In this document: in pieces, positions 9,000 through 17,379 of the stretch | Position numbering within the stretch: position 1 is the first letter of the stretch | Layout: the number at the start of each line of letters is the position of its first letter | NCBI GenBank assembly: GCA_029882915.1 | Contig: JAOUJZ010000013.1 | Span: 1 to 47,270 of the forward strand | DNA length: 47,270 nucleotides | DNA from: Gammaproteobacteria bacterium | Lineage (GTDB): Bacteria; Pseudomonadota; Gammaproteobacteria; Nitrosococcales; Methylophagaceae | Reading direction: 5' to 3' | Notes under the pieces: model-generated | Told to the model about the DNA's origin: nothing | Database searches by the model: none | The model's input: only the letters and a program-made list of their open reading frames with translations | Position numbers and translations under genes: made by a program

Positions 9000-9574
9000 G
9001 CTTGAAGCTTATCGCTGATATTGGACAATTTAAACTTAGCCTGCCGTGTCTCCCCTGATTCAGTGGTATATCGAAAAACAGCAATATCTCCCTGCTTAAA
9101 CTGTTGCCATAACAAATCAACCGCCAATTCACCTTGAATCGGAAAGTCAACCACTTCAGGTCTTCTATCCGATCTCATGTGATGAAAAGAATCATTATCC
9201 CAACCCACCAGCTTTAAAATTTCGGGCTTATTTGTAGTCAGCTGACTAAATTGCCACTGAGCATGGTCAGCTTCTTTATCAAAGAGAAAACCTACTTTTT
9301 GCTCTTGTCGCAAACCACCACCACATTGTTTTTGATGATCAAGCTTTATCGGCTTGTTGTGATCGACTTGCAAGATGATCAGTTCATTATCTGCAAAGCT
9401 ATCGACAATCTGATCAGTAATCATAAAACTGCCCCATAATTCACCATTATTCAGACGATGAATCATTAAGGTATCACCAGTTTTACTCGTCAAACTTAGT
9501 GAGTCCTTTGCCTGAATTGATAAAACGGTGCCAAGCAATAACAGTACAGCGATAGTTTTGAATAAAGGCCGCAA
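8987..9574 (-). CDS. Secreted protein of unknown function, TTG start
   Basis: I do not recognise this 195-residue protein. It begins at a TTG supported by AGGAG six bases upstream. It has a typical signal peptide (RPLFKTIAVLLLLGTVLS, cleaved after IQA), so it is probably periplasmic. The mature part is rich in charged residues and has one cysteine (KQCGGG), with no metal-site cluster or repeat. It lies 41 nt after ppx on the same strand and may be the last gene of the phoB-phoR-ppx transcript. It also lies tail-to-tail with the TonB receptor. The context allows a link to either phosphate or metal physiology, but nothing in the protein decides this. Confidence 0.7.
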   Translation of the reverse strand: MRPLFKTIAVLLLLGTVLSIQAKDSLSLTSKTGDTLMIHRLNNGELWGSFMITDQIVDSFADNELIILQVDHNKPIKLDHQKQCGGGLRQEQKVGFLFDKEADHAQWQFSQLTTNKPEILKLVGWDNDSFHHMRSDRRPEVVDFPIQGELAVDLLWQQFKQGDIAVFRYTTESGETRQAKFKLSNISDKLQAPPR

Positions 9575-9615
9575 CTATTTCTCCTCTACCTCGTCTTCCT
9601 ATTAATAACCACTCA

Positions 9616-11145
9616 TCATTTAGCCGGGCGATCCTGCTTAATTTTAAGTTTAATGTCTATGGCCTTGAGATAATCGGCTTCTTGCAACAAATCAGCAGCT
9701 GTTAATGGATGTTCATTCAACCAGTCCTCTGGCAAGGTTAGCCACAATCCACTGTTTGTTACTTTCAATTTCACAACTGTATCGGTTTGCTCTGATCGGC
9801 CACGATTAAATACCATAGCTAATCGCAATAACACTGTCAGCAGCTTCGATGACTGTTGTAACTCCTCGGGTAATTTTTTAATGTCTTTTTTGGGAAACTT
9901 TCGTCGTTGCCCTTTAACTATCACTGCCAAAGCATGCTGTTCTTCTCGCGAAAACCCCGGCATATCTGAATGTGCCACTAGATAGGCTGAATGCTTATGA
10001 AATTGATCATGTGACATGACCAGACCCACTTCATGCAACATGGCTGCCCACTGCAAACGATCTAAATACTCTTCCGCATCAATCATCCAGTCTTTTGAAA
10101 CTTGTTCAAATAACTGCGTTGCCATATTAACCACACGCTCGGCATGTGGCTCATCGACCTGATAACGTCTAGCCAAAGCATGTACAGTGCGATCACGCTC
10201 ATCATCATGCTGGATACGACCCATCAAGTCATATAACAACCCTTCACGAAGGGCACCATCAGACACCGTCATCCGATCAATTTCAAGTCGGTCAAACGCG
10301 GCTCTTAATATTGCCACACCACCGGGAAGTACCGATGCCCGCTCACTACTCAAACCAGAAAAGGATAAATTATTAACGTGGCCTTCAGCTATCATTGCTG
10401 CAATCAAATTATCCAGTGCCTCTGGCGTTATCACCCCATCATCTGCCCAGGTATTTTCTTTTACAATATCCGCAACACACCGTATGGTACCCGAAGAGCC
10501 TACGACTTCAATCCAGCCCATCTTCTTGTATGGTCGCTGAATATCACGCAGTTTTGTGGCTGCTGCAATTAATGCATTCTCCATTCTAGAACTACTAATT
10601 GTGCCATCACCAAAAAATTGTTGAGAAAAACTGACACAACCCATTTCCAGACTTTCTCTGCGCAAGCCTGAAAAACCTTCACCAATAATAAATTCAGTAC
10701 TCCCGCCACCAATGTCCACCACCAGTCGGCGGGAATTATCAAATGCAAGTGCATGGGCTACACCAAGATAAATCAATCGCGCTTCTTCTTCACCGGCTAT
10801 AATTTCAATTGCATGACCACCTAAAGCCTGTCTGGCTTTATACAAGAATGATTGACTATTTTTTGCCCGCCGCAAGGTATTGGTGCCCACCACCCGCACG
10901 CTACTGGCGGGTAAATCTTTGATCCGCTCGCCAAAACGCTGGAGGCACTCAATGGCTCTATCTTGTGCCTCATCACTTAAAAATTCATTTTTACTGAGAC
11001 CTGCCCGTAACTGCACCATTTCACGCAGTTTGTCCATCACCTGAAAATGACCATCGCGCAATCGTGCAATGATCATATGAAAACTGTTTGAGCCTAGGTC
11101 AATGGCGGCGAGTACATCATGTTCAGCTTGTTGTTCCATTATCAT
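9616..11145 (-). CDS. ppx: Exopolyphosphatase / guanosine pentaphosphatase family protein
   Basis: 509-residue Ppx/GppA family enzyme that releases phosphate from polyphosphate ends or converts pppGpp to ppGpp. The actin-like ATPase core has the phosphate loops AAIDLGSNSFHMIIARL near the N-terminus and VVDIGGGSTEFIIGEG in the middle, plus the family GEEEARLIYLGV. A C-terminal HD-like region (about 310-500) includes WAAMLHEVGL and FHKHSAYLV, as in long-form Ppx. Ppx rather than GppA is favoured by length and by its place after phoB-phoR, the usual order in this group. The start ATG has AGAAG five bases upstream; an ATG two codons later is possible. Confidence 0.92.
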   Translation of the reverse strand: MIMEQQAEHDVLAAIDLGSNSFHMIIARLRDGHFQVMDKLREMVQLRAGLSKNEFLSDEAQDRAIECLQRFGERIKDLPASSVRVVGTNTLRRAKNSQSFLYKARQALGGHAIEIIAGEEEARLIYLGVAHALAFDNSRRLVVDIGGGSTEFIIGEGFSGLRRESLEMGCVSFSQQFFGDGTISSSRMENALIAAATKLRDIQRPYKKMGWIEVVGSSGTIRCVADIVKENTWADDGVITPEALDNLIAAMIAEGHVNNLSFSGLSSERASVLPGGVAILRAAFDRLEIDRMTVSDGALREGLLYDLMGRIQHDDERDRTVHALARRYQVDEPHAERVVNMATQLFEQVSKDWMIDAEEYLDRLQWAAMLHEVGLVMSHDQFHKHSAYLVAHSDMPGFSREEQHALAVIVKGQRRKFPKKDIKKLPEELQQSSKLLTVLLRLAMVFNRGRSEQTDTVVKLKVTNSGLWLTLPEDWLNEHPLTAADLLQEADYLKAIDIKLKIKQDRPAK

Positions 11146-11248
11146 CTGATCTTCTAATTACATAACGGCATTCTGCATCACATTGCCTTCATACACCATA
11201 GCCTAACCAGTGAAACATTAGCGATGAGTAACTATTAACCTTTAGTTT

Positions 11249-12553
11249 TTACTCTCTCTCTAATTGGAGACTGTCATTTTCTGCAATAGATGTTATAGGG
11301 AAACAGCAACAAAATTGTGTACCGACACCTATTTCACTACTGATTTTGAGTTCAGCACCGTGACGCTGTAAAACATGTTTAACTATCGCCAATCCCAAGC
11401 CTGTTCCTCCTGCATCTTGCGAACGACCGCTGTCCACGCGATAAAAACGTTCCGTCAATCTTTCCAGATGATGTTCTGGAATGCCCTCACCTTCATCGTT
11501 GACTTCAATTCTTGCGCCATTTTCACCCACGCACCATCGAACAGTAATTTTCGTGCCAGATGGAGTATATTTAACTGCATTAAATACCAAATTAGAAACG
11601 GCACTTCGTAACTCATCTACATCTGCTAGCAAATGGTGTTTACTCGCAATATCAAGTTCCAACTTATGGCCGTGGTACTGCTCCAATTTCTTGGCATCTT
11701 CAATAACGGCAGCAAGTAGCACTGCAATATCGGTATCTTCATGACACAACTCTTTTTCACCGGTCTCTAGTTGTGACAACTCCAGCAAATCCTTGATCAT
11801 CAAATGCATACGCTGTGCTTGTTGCCGCATCACCGGCATAGCTGCCCCCCATTGCTCCGCGGGGCTTTGTTGAGTAAATGTTTCTAAGTAGCCTCGCAAC
11901 ACAGTCAATGGTGTTCTTAATTCATGTGATACATTTGCCACAAAATCACGCCTCATTCGTTGCAGCTTTACCGTCTGTGTTATATCTCGTGCGATCAATA
12001 AACGACCACTTTTCATATATCTCACAATCTTCATTTCTAGCAGCATGTCCTCCTTGATGGGGGAAGACACAATAATGACTCGTCCTCCATCGACAGCCGC
12101 AGATAACAATTGTTGAAACTCAAAATCCTGAATAAGACTGGCCAGTCTGACCTGGCTGTCTCGCGGCCAGTGGATACCCAGTAAATCTGCAGCTGCAGCA
12201 TTAGACCAGTCAACTAGACCATCATCGCCGAGAACGACAATAGCATCAGGCAAAGCCGCGGTAGTTGCCTGAAAACGTTTTAGGTAATCCGCTAGTTTTT
12301 TCTTACGCGATCTATTTTGCTTGCGAACACGTTCAATCTGTCCACACACATCATTCATCACGCCTTCGGCGCTGGGAGGGAGGTGTTTTTTTGGCTTTTT
12401 CACCCAGCTATAAAGCTGATACCAACTACGTTGAAGCCACAAAGCATAGACAAACGTAGCCACAAACATAAAAATCACCATTTGTCCGAACAGAAGACCA
12501 ACAAAGCCTGCCAAACAAACGATAATTAATAGTCGCAAATAATCCCAATTCAT
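11249..12553 (-). CDS. phoR: Phosphate-regulon sensor histidine kinase PhoR
   Basis: 434-residue membrane kinase that phosphorylates PhoB when phosphate is scarce. It has two adjacent transmembrane segments (about 5-42), no large periplasmic domain, and a basic linker. A PAS domain (about 95-195) is followed by HisKA with H210 in FVANVSHELRTPL and HATPase_c with NLVFNAVKYTP, DEGEGIP and GGTGLGLAIVKH. This is the architecture and length of E. coli PhoR. It follows phoB by 14 nt in the same transcript. No pst or phoU genes, which normally relay the phosphate signal, lie within the window. Confidence 0.95.
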   Translation of the reverse strand: MNWDYLRLLIIVCLAGFVGLLFGQMVIFMFVATFVYALWLQRSWYQLYSWVKKPKKHLPPSAEGVMNDVCGQIERVRKQNRSRKKKLADYLKRFQATTAALPDAIVVLGDDGLVDWSNAAAADLLGIHWPRDSQVRLASLIQDFEFQQLLSAAVDGGRVIIVSSPIKEDMLLEMKIVRYMKSGRLLIARDITQTVKLQRMRRDFVANVSHELRTPLTVLRGYLETFTQQSPAEQWGAAMPVMRQQAQRMHLMIKDLLELSQLETGEKELCHEDTDIAVLLAAVIEDAKKLEQYHGHKLELDIASKHHLLADVDELRSAVSNLVFNAVKYTPSGTKITVRWCVGENGARIEVNDEGEGIPEHHLERLTERFYRVDSGRSQDAGGTGLGLAIVKHVLQRHGAELKISSEIGVGTQFCCCFPITSIAENDSLQLERE

Positions 12554-12567
12554 AAATTCAAGTCAGT

Positions 12568-13260
12568 CTAGTCTGCAGCAAATCGATAACCCACACTACG
12601 TACTGTTTGCACTAGATTTTCATGTCCTGATGGCTCTAGCGCTTTACGCAAGCGACGAATATGGACATCCACCGTTCGCTCTTCAATATAAACGGTATCA
12701 CCCCATACATGATCGAGTAATTGTCCTCGACTATAGGCACGTTCAGGATTTTTCATAAAGAAATGTAACAGTCGAAACTCTGTTGGACCTAAATCAAGCC
12801 TCTGACCATCGACACTGACCCTGTGACTCTTGGTATCCAAAGACAATCCCACGAATTCGAGTTGTTGATTTTCCTCTGTTTCAGGTGGACGACAACGCCG
12901 TAATACCGCTTTCATTCTGGCAATAAGTTCTGGTGGGGAAAAAGGCTTATTAACATAATCATCGGCACCTACACTTAGACCCTGAACTTTGTCTTCACTC
13001 TCGCCTTTGGCAGTCAACATAATGACTGGGATATCAGCCAGGTATTCATTGGCACGTAAACGTCGAATAAATTCAATGCCGTCAATACCGGGTAACATCC
13101 AGTCCAGTAAAATCATATCTGGCTGCTGCTCTCCTAACCATTTTAATCCTTGTTCGCCATCACTGACTGACTCACAGCTAAAACCAGAATGTCTAAGTGA
13201 AAAACACAACATATCTCTAATTGCTGCATCATCTTCTATCACTAAAATTGTTGTTGTCAT
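12568..13260 (-). CDS. phoB: Phosphate-regulon response regulator PhoB
   Basis: 230-residue OmpR-type response regulator. The receiver domain has the acidic pocket ED-D and phospho-acceptor D53 (LLDWMLPG), with the later K in VNKPFSP. The winged-helix DNA-binding domain (about 135-230) includes [11 protein letters not shown] and [15 protein letters not shown]. It binds Pho boxes, and one lies in its own promoter at 13312-13329, indicating autoregulation as in E. coli. It is the first gene of phoB-phoR-ppx. Confidence 0.96.
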   Translation of the reverse strand: MTTTILVIEDDAAIRDMLCFSLRHSGFSCESVSDGEQGLKWLGEQQPDMILLDWMLPGIDGIEFIRRLRANEYLADIPVIMLTAKGESEDKVQGLSVGADDYVNKPFSPPELIARMKAVLRRCRPPETEENQQLEFVGLSLDTKSHRVSVDGQRLDLGPTEFRLLHFFMKNPERAYSRGQLLDHVWGDTVYIEERTVDVHIRRLRKALEPSGHENLVQTVRSVGYRFAAD

Positions 13261-13295
13261 GGTCTAAAACCCTGAGTCAATGAATTAACAGATGA

Positions 13296-13329
13296 ATCAT
13301 ACTTGGTAATTGTTACAGATTTATAACAA
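13296..13329 (-). promoter_or_regulatory. Pho box and -10 element of the phoB promoter
   Basis: On the minus strand, TTGTTAT-AAAT-CTGTAAC (13329 to 13312) fits the Pho-box pattern of two CTGTCAT-like heptamers separated by an AT-rich tetramer. It is followed after exactly 10 nt by TATGAT (13301 to 13296) as -10. This is the normal layout of a PhoB-activated promoter in which the box replaces -35. The start codon of phoB is about 35 nt downstream. Confidence 0.72.
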
Positions 13330-13350
13330 TACCCAATGCAATAATCATAG

Positions 13351-15465
13351 CTACATGGTGGCCTGTACGCACCTTAAAATACCATAATCAACTTTCCCAC
13401 CCAGTTCATCATAAACAGATTTAAGCCGACCTTCCTGTTCCTCATCTAGGGATTCAATGAGAAAAACAATCTCTTTGTATTCGGCATCACCCAGACCAAT
13501 AACATCACGAACATCTAACAATCCGACTTCAATGGCATCCGCCAAATGGGTATAAACAGTGTTGGTTTTAACTTCTCGCTGTTGTGCAATTTTATCAATC
13601 GTCAGGCCTTGCTGATAAAGCACCAGCGTTTCATTGACTGTCATACTGAGACGATTATTGAGCAACTCTGATAAAGGATATTTTGCAATTTCATTCAAGA
13701 ATGCTTGGCCGTAGCGTGCTAATTTTTGCTCGCCAACACCAGAAATACGGCTGATATCACTCATAGTCACCGGTCTTTTTGTCACCATTTCCTGTAGGGT
13801 CGAATCATGAAAAATCACATAAGGCGGCACGCCATGCTCGGCTGCCAACGTTGTTCTCAGCGCTCGCAAACCGTCCCATAATGGCTGATCTTGCGGTCGT
13901 ACCTGACTTTTTGATTGTGTTTGTTTTGTTGCCCTTTCTGATTTTGCCTGTTTTCTTAATTCCAGTCTTTGCTCACCACCCAATACTGGTCGACACTTTT
14001 CGGTAAGACACAATGCACCGTGCCGCTCCATATCAATATTGATATAACCTAGAGCGATCAACTGCCTGAAAAGACTTCGCCATTCTGTCACCGAGGTGTC
14101 CTGTCCGATGCCAAAAGTGCTGATGGTATCGTGGCCATTACGTTGAATACGCTCATCCACTTTACCGTGCAGAATATCGATGATGTAGTTCACACCAAAA
14201 CGCTGTTCTGTTCGATATATGCACGACAGTGCTTTTTGTGCTAATTCAGTGCCGTCCCACTTTTCGGGTGGACGTTGGCAGTTATCACAATAGCCGCATG
14301 GCTCTGCAATCGTTTCATCAAAATAAGTCAGTAATGTCTGTCTGCGGCAGGTAATCAACTCACACAGCCCCAGCATGGATTCGAGCTTGTGATGTTCTAT
14401 CCGTTTATGGGTTTCATCCGCATTGGAGTCCAGCATAAACTGTCTGAGTGTAATAACATCCTGCAAGCCATACGCCATCCAGGCATTAGCTGGCTCACCA
14501 TCACGTCCTGCACGACCGGTTTCCTGATAATAAGCTTCAATGCTTTTGGGCAGGTTTAAATGCGCCACGAAACGTACATCTGGCTTATCAATACCCATTC
14601 CGAACGCAATAGTGGCAACAATAATTACTCCTTCTTCACGCAAAAATCGTTGCTGATTTTTCTGCCGTAGCTCCTGAGTCAAACCCGCATGATACGGTAA
14701 TGCTAATCGGCCACGTTCTGATAGCCAGTCAGCGATCGCTTCCACTTTTTTTCGTGACAGGCAATATACAATTCCAGCATCATTTGGATGATTTTCTTCA
14801 AGAAATTGCCACAAACGTTGCTTTGGATTATTGCCTTCTGAAATTGCATAGTGGATATTAGGTCGATCAAAGCTGTTGATAAAAATATGGGCATCACCCA
14901 ATTGAAGTTGAACGACAATTTCATCACGTGTTCGTTGGTCAGCAGTCGCGGTAAGGGCAATACGGGGAACAGAAGGGTAACGTTGATGCAGAATCTTTAA
15001 GCGTTGATATTCTGGTCTAAAATCATGCCCCCATTGTGAAACACAGTGAACCTCATCAATGGCAAATAGAGACAATTGGCACTGATCAAGCAACTCCAGC
15101 ATCTGACTCGTCAGTAATCTTTCTGGTGCTATATAAAGCAGAGCAAGTTCATTTTGAAGCAGTTGCTGTTCTACACGATGGGCTTCATTCAGATCCAAGC
15201 TGGAATTTAAAAACGCTGCCCTGATCCCCAGTTGCTGTAAGGCATCTACCTGATCTTGCATCAAAGCGATCAGTGGTGAGATAACAATTGCCGTTCCCTC
15301 ACGTACCAGAGCAGGGATTTGGTAACACAGGGATTTGCCGCCGCCCGTAGGCATTAACACCAACGCGTCATCACCGTTAATCAGTGTCTGTATTATGTCT
15401 TGCTGATCGTGACGAAACTGATCGTAACCAAAGATGGATTTAAGGATGTCCTGCGCGCGCTTCAT
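13351..15465 (-). CDS. recQ: ATP-dependent DNA helicase RecQ with C-terminal extension
   Basis: 704-residue 3'-5' superfamily 2 helicase of the RecF recombination pathway. Walker A is [12 protein letters not shown] (K44), and Walker B is DEVH within [15 protein letters not shown]. Motif VI is [13 protein letters not shown]. The zinc-binding cysteines [11 protein letters not shown] precede the RQC winged helix, and an HRDC domain covers about 525-600. E. coli RecQ ends near residue 609. Here about 90 further residues form a helix-turn-helix-like segment ([19 protein letters not shown]), resembling the HTH_40 tail found in some RecQ proteins. It lies between pit and phoB without sharing their Pho boxes directly. 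Confidence 0.95.
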   Translation of the reverse strand: MKRAQDILKSIFGYDQFRHDQQDIIQTLINGDDALVLMPTGGGKSLCYQIPALVREGTAIVISPLIALMQDQVDALQQLGIRAAFLNSSLDLNEAHRVEQQLLQNELALLYIAPERLLTSQMLELLDQCQLSLFAIDEVHCVSQWGHDFRPEYQRLKILHQRYPSVPRIALTATADQRTRDEIVVQLQLGDAHIFINSFDRPNIHYAISEGNNPKQRLWQFLEENHPNDAGIVYCLSRKKVEAIADWLSERGRLALPYHAGLTQELRQKNQQRFLREEGVIIVATIAFGMGIDKPDVRFVAHLNLPKSIEAYYQETGRAGRDGEPANAWMAYGLQDVITLRQFMLDSNADETHKRIEHHKLESMLGLCELITCRRQTLLTYFDETIAEPCGYCDNCQRPPEKWDGTELAQKALSCIYRTEQRFGVNYIIDILHGKVDERIQRNGHDTISTFGIGQDTSVTEWRSLFRQLIALGYINIDMERHGALCLTEKCRPVLGGEQRLELRKQAKSERATKQTQSKSQVRPQDQPLWDGLRALRTTLAAEHGVPPYVIFHDSTLQEMVTKRPVTMSDISRISGVGEQKLARYGQAFLNEIAKYPLSELLNNRLSMTVNETLVLYQQGLTIDKIAQQREVKTNTVYTHLADAIEVGLLDVRDVIGLGDAEYKEIVFLIESLDEEQEGRLKSVYDELGGKVDYGILRCVQATM

Positions 15466-15476
15466 TCAGAATGTCA

Positions 15477-15541
15477 TCCTTTGACAGTAAAGGACTGAAA
15501 AATGCAGTCCTAGATAATGAAAATATACATTATCTAGAACT
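15477..15541 (-). promoter_or_regulatory. Nested inverted repeats in the recQ leader / pit trailer
   Basis: Three potential hairpins sit in the 103-bp gap between pit and recQ. AGTCCTAGATAATG (15506-15519) pairs with CATTATCTAGAACT (15528-15541) at 13 of 14 positions around an 8-base loop. AGGACTG (15491-15497) pairs perfectly with CAGTCCT (15505-15511), overlapping the first stem, so the two exclude each other. A third, CCTTT-GACAGT-AAAGG, is at 15478-15493. On the minus strand a TTTTT run follows the long stem. It could end the pit transcript or attenuate read-through into recQ. Confidence 0.5.
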
Positions 15542-15568
15542 GTATTAGCATAATCAAACTATTTGATT

Positions 15569-17218
15569 TTATGACATAAGCCCTTTAATCATATAGAAAA
15601 TTGAAGCAGACAACACGGCTGCCGCTGGCACAGTAATTAACCAAGCTGTAAGTATTTTCTTGATGGTATCTCGCTTCACATACAAGCTCTTCACGTCTTT
15701 TTTCAACGTTTTTTTCGCTTTTTTGATCATTTTTGTTTCTTTATTAATCAACCGGTAAAGCTCTGTTACCCGCCGATAATCTTGATCTGATTTTTTCGCT
15801 TTAGCTTCTAGCGTTTTCAGCTCAGATCGCATGGCCTGAAGCTGTTTCTTTTCATCCTTTATCTCAGCTTTATCTTGTGCAATTTCTTGCTCAATACTGG
15901 TTGCAGAATCCAGCCATTCACGCAAAAATCCCACTCCAAACACACCGCCGATAGCAATATGAGTTGAACTCACCGGCAAGCCTAATTGACTGGCAATAAT
16001 TACCGTAATTGCTGCCGCCATCGCTACTGAAAAAGCACGCATTTGATCCAGCTCAGTAATTTCTCCACCCACCGTTTTAATCAAACGCGGACCATACAAA
16101 GCCAAACCTATCGCAATACCAAAAGCACCCACCGCCATCACCCAGAAAGGTATACCCGCTTTGGCTGAAATACCTCCTGACATGACCGCATCGTTTATTG
16201 CTGCTAATGGTCCAATCGCATTGGCAACATCATTTGCACCATGCGCAAAGCTTAATAAAGCAGCGGCAAAAATTAATGGAATAGTAAACAAGACATTCAC
16301 ATCGCTACGAGTATTTTTCAATGTAGGCAATTTGTTTTTAATTGTTCTTTTCACCCTGAAATAAACCATCACAGCAACCACCGCTCCAATCATGAACGCT
16401 GTTTCAAATGTTGGTTTTTTAGTCACCTCTACCGTGATAAACATCACGTCATTGAATGACGTCAGAATTTGCGGCCATATCTTTTTCAACCCTTTTAGAA
16501 CCAGATAGGTCACAAAAGCCCACGACATAATCGCGACATAAACAGGTACCCATTTATAAGATGCGCTGACCTTGTCATCTTTGAAAATAATCGTTTTTTT
16601 AATAGCGAACAAAAATCCAGCTGCGACCACACCGCCGATGACAGGGGAAATTACCCAGGAACTGGCAATTTTTCCCATCGTGCCCCAATCAACAATACTA
16701 AAACCCGCGGCGGCAATCCCGGCACCCATAACACCGCCCACAATAGAATGAGTCGTTGATACCGGTGCTTTTGCCATCGTTGCCAAATTCAACCATAACG
16801 CTGCAGCCAGTAATGCAGCCATCATCGCCCATAAAAAACTGTCCGTATCATCACCAAAGGCATTGATGTCTATAATGCCTTTTTTTATGGTCGACACCAC
16901 GTCACCGCCCGCAATAAACGCACCGCCCGCTTCGAAAATCATTGCAATAACGATCGCACCACCCATGGTCAATGCTTTGGAACCGACAGCTGGCCCCACA
17001 TTATTGGCGACATCATTGGCACCAATGTTCATGGCCATATAACCACCAAACACAGCCGCTATCGCTAAAAACATATGATTGGGCACACCGCCGCTAGTTG
17101 CAAAGCTAAACGCTAAAACTCCCGCTAAAAAGAAGAGTGCAAAGCCTATTCGGGCCAACTCATTATGACTCTTTTTCATTGCCTGCTTTTCTAGTTGATG
17201 GATCGTTTTTATTTCCAC
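15569..17218 (-). CDS. pit: PiT-family inorganic phosphate transporter with cytoplasmic coiled coil
   Basis: Large PiT permease (phosphate/metal-phosphate symport with H+ or Na+) of 549 residues from the proposed GTG at 17218. The two PD001131-type signatures are GANDVANNVGPAVGSKAL near the N-terminus and HGANDVANAIGPLAAI in the second half, with about ten hydrophobic segments between. Before the last helix lies a charged, heptad-like stretch of about 75 residues (roughly 440-515, rich in K, E and Q). This should be a cytoplasmic coiled coil and is absent from E. coli PitA. The frame also extends upstream to a TTG at 17242. However, the Pho-box promoter places the transcript start close to there, and GTG 17218 (after AAAGAGAG) or ATG 17179 are better starts. 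Confidence 0.93.
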   Translation of the reverse strand: MEIKTIHQLEKQAMKKSHNELARIGFALFFLAGVLAFSFATSGGVPNHMFLAIAAVFGGYMAMNIGANDVANNVGPAVGSKALTMGGAIVIAMIFEAGGAFIAGGDVVSTIKKGIIDINAFGDDTDSFLWAMMAALLAAALWLNLATMAKAPVSTTHSIVGGVMGAGIAAAGFSIVDWGTMGKIASSWVISPVIGGVVAAGFLFAIKKTIIFKDDKVSASYKWVPVYVAIMSWAFVTYLVLKGLKKIWPQILTSFNDVMFITVEVTKKPTFETAFMIGAVVAVMVYFRVKRTIKNKLPTLKNTRSDVNVLFTIPLIFAAALLSFAHGANDVANAIGPLAAINDAVMSGGISAKAGIPFWVMAVGAFGIAIGLALYGPRLIKTVGGEITELDQMRAFSVAMAAAITVIIASQLGLPVSSTHIAIGGVFGVGFLREWLDSATSIEQEIAQDKAEIKDEKKQLQAMRSELKTLEAKAKKSDQDYRRVTELYRLINKETKMIKKAKKTLKKDVKSLYVKRDTIKKILTAWLITVPAAAVLSASIFYMIKGLMS

Positions 17219-17252
17219 GATGTATTCTCTCTTTGAGACCAAAAGTGCAGCA

Positions 17253-17286
17253 ATTATTGCAGTAAATTATTACAATAATGTGACAT
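17253..17286 (-). promoter_or_regulatory. Pho box and -10 element in front of pit
   Basis: On the minus strand ATGTCAC-ATTA-TTGTAAT (17286 to 17269) matches two Pho-box heptamers (five of seven each to CTGTCAT) with a 4-bp AT spacer. Exactly 10 nt later comes AATAAT (17258 to 17253). The geometry is identical to that at phoB in this window. It implies PhoB-dependent expression of the PiT transporter. Confidence 0.62.
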
Positions 17287-17379
17287 CAATTTCGATATAT
17301 TCATTTATTCTCTTAATTAATGAAACAATCACCTGCTAACATAGTCCATATAAAACAACATCATCAACATGAATAAACC

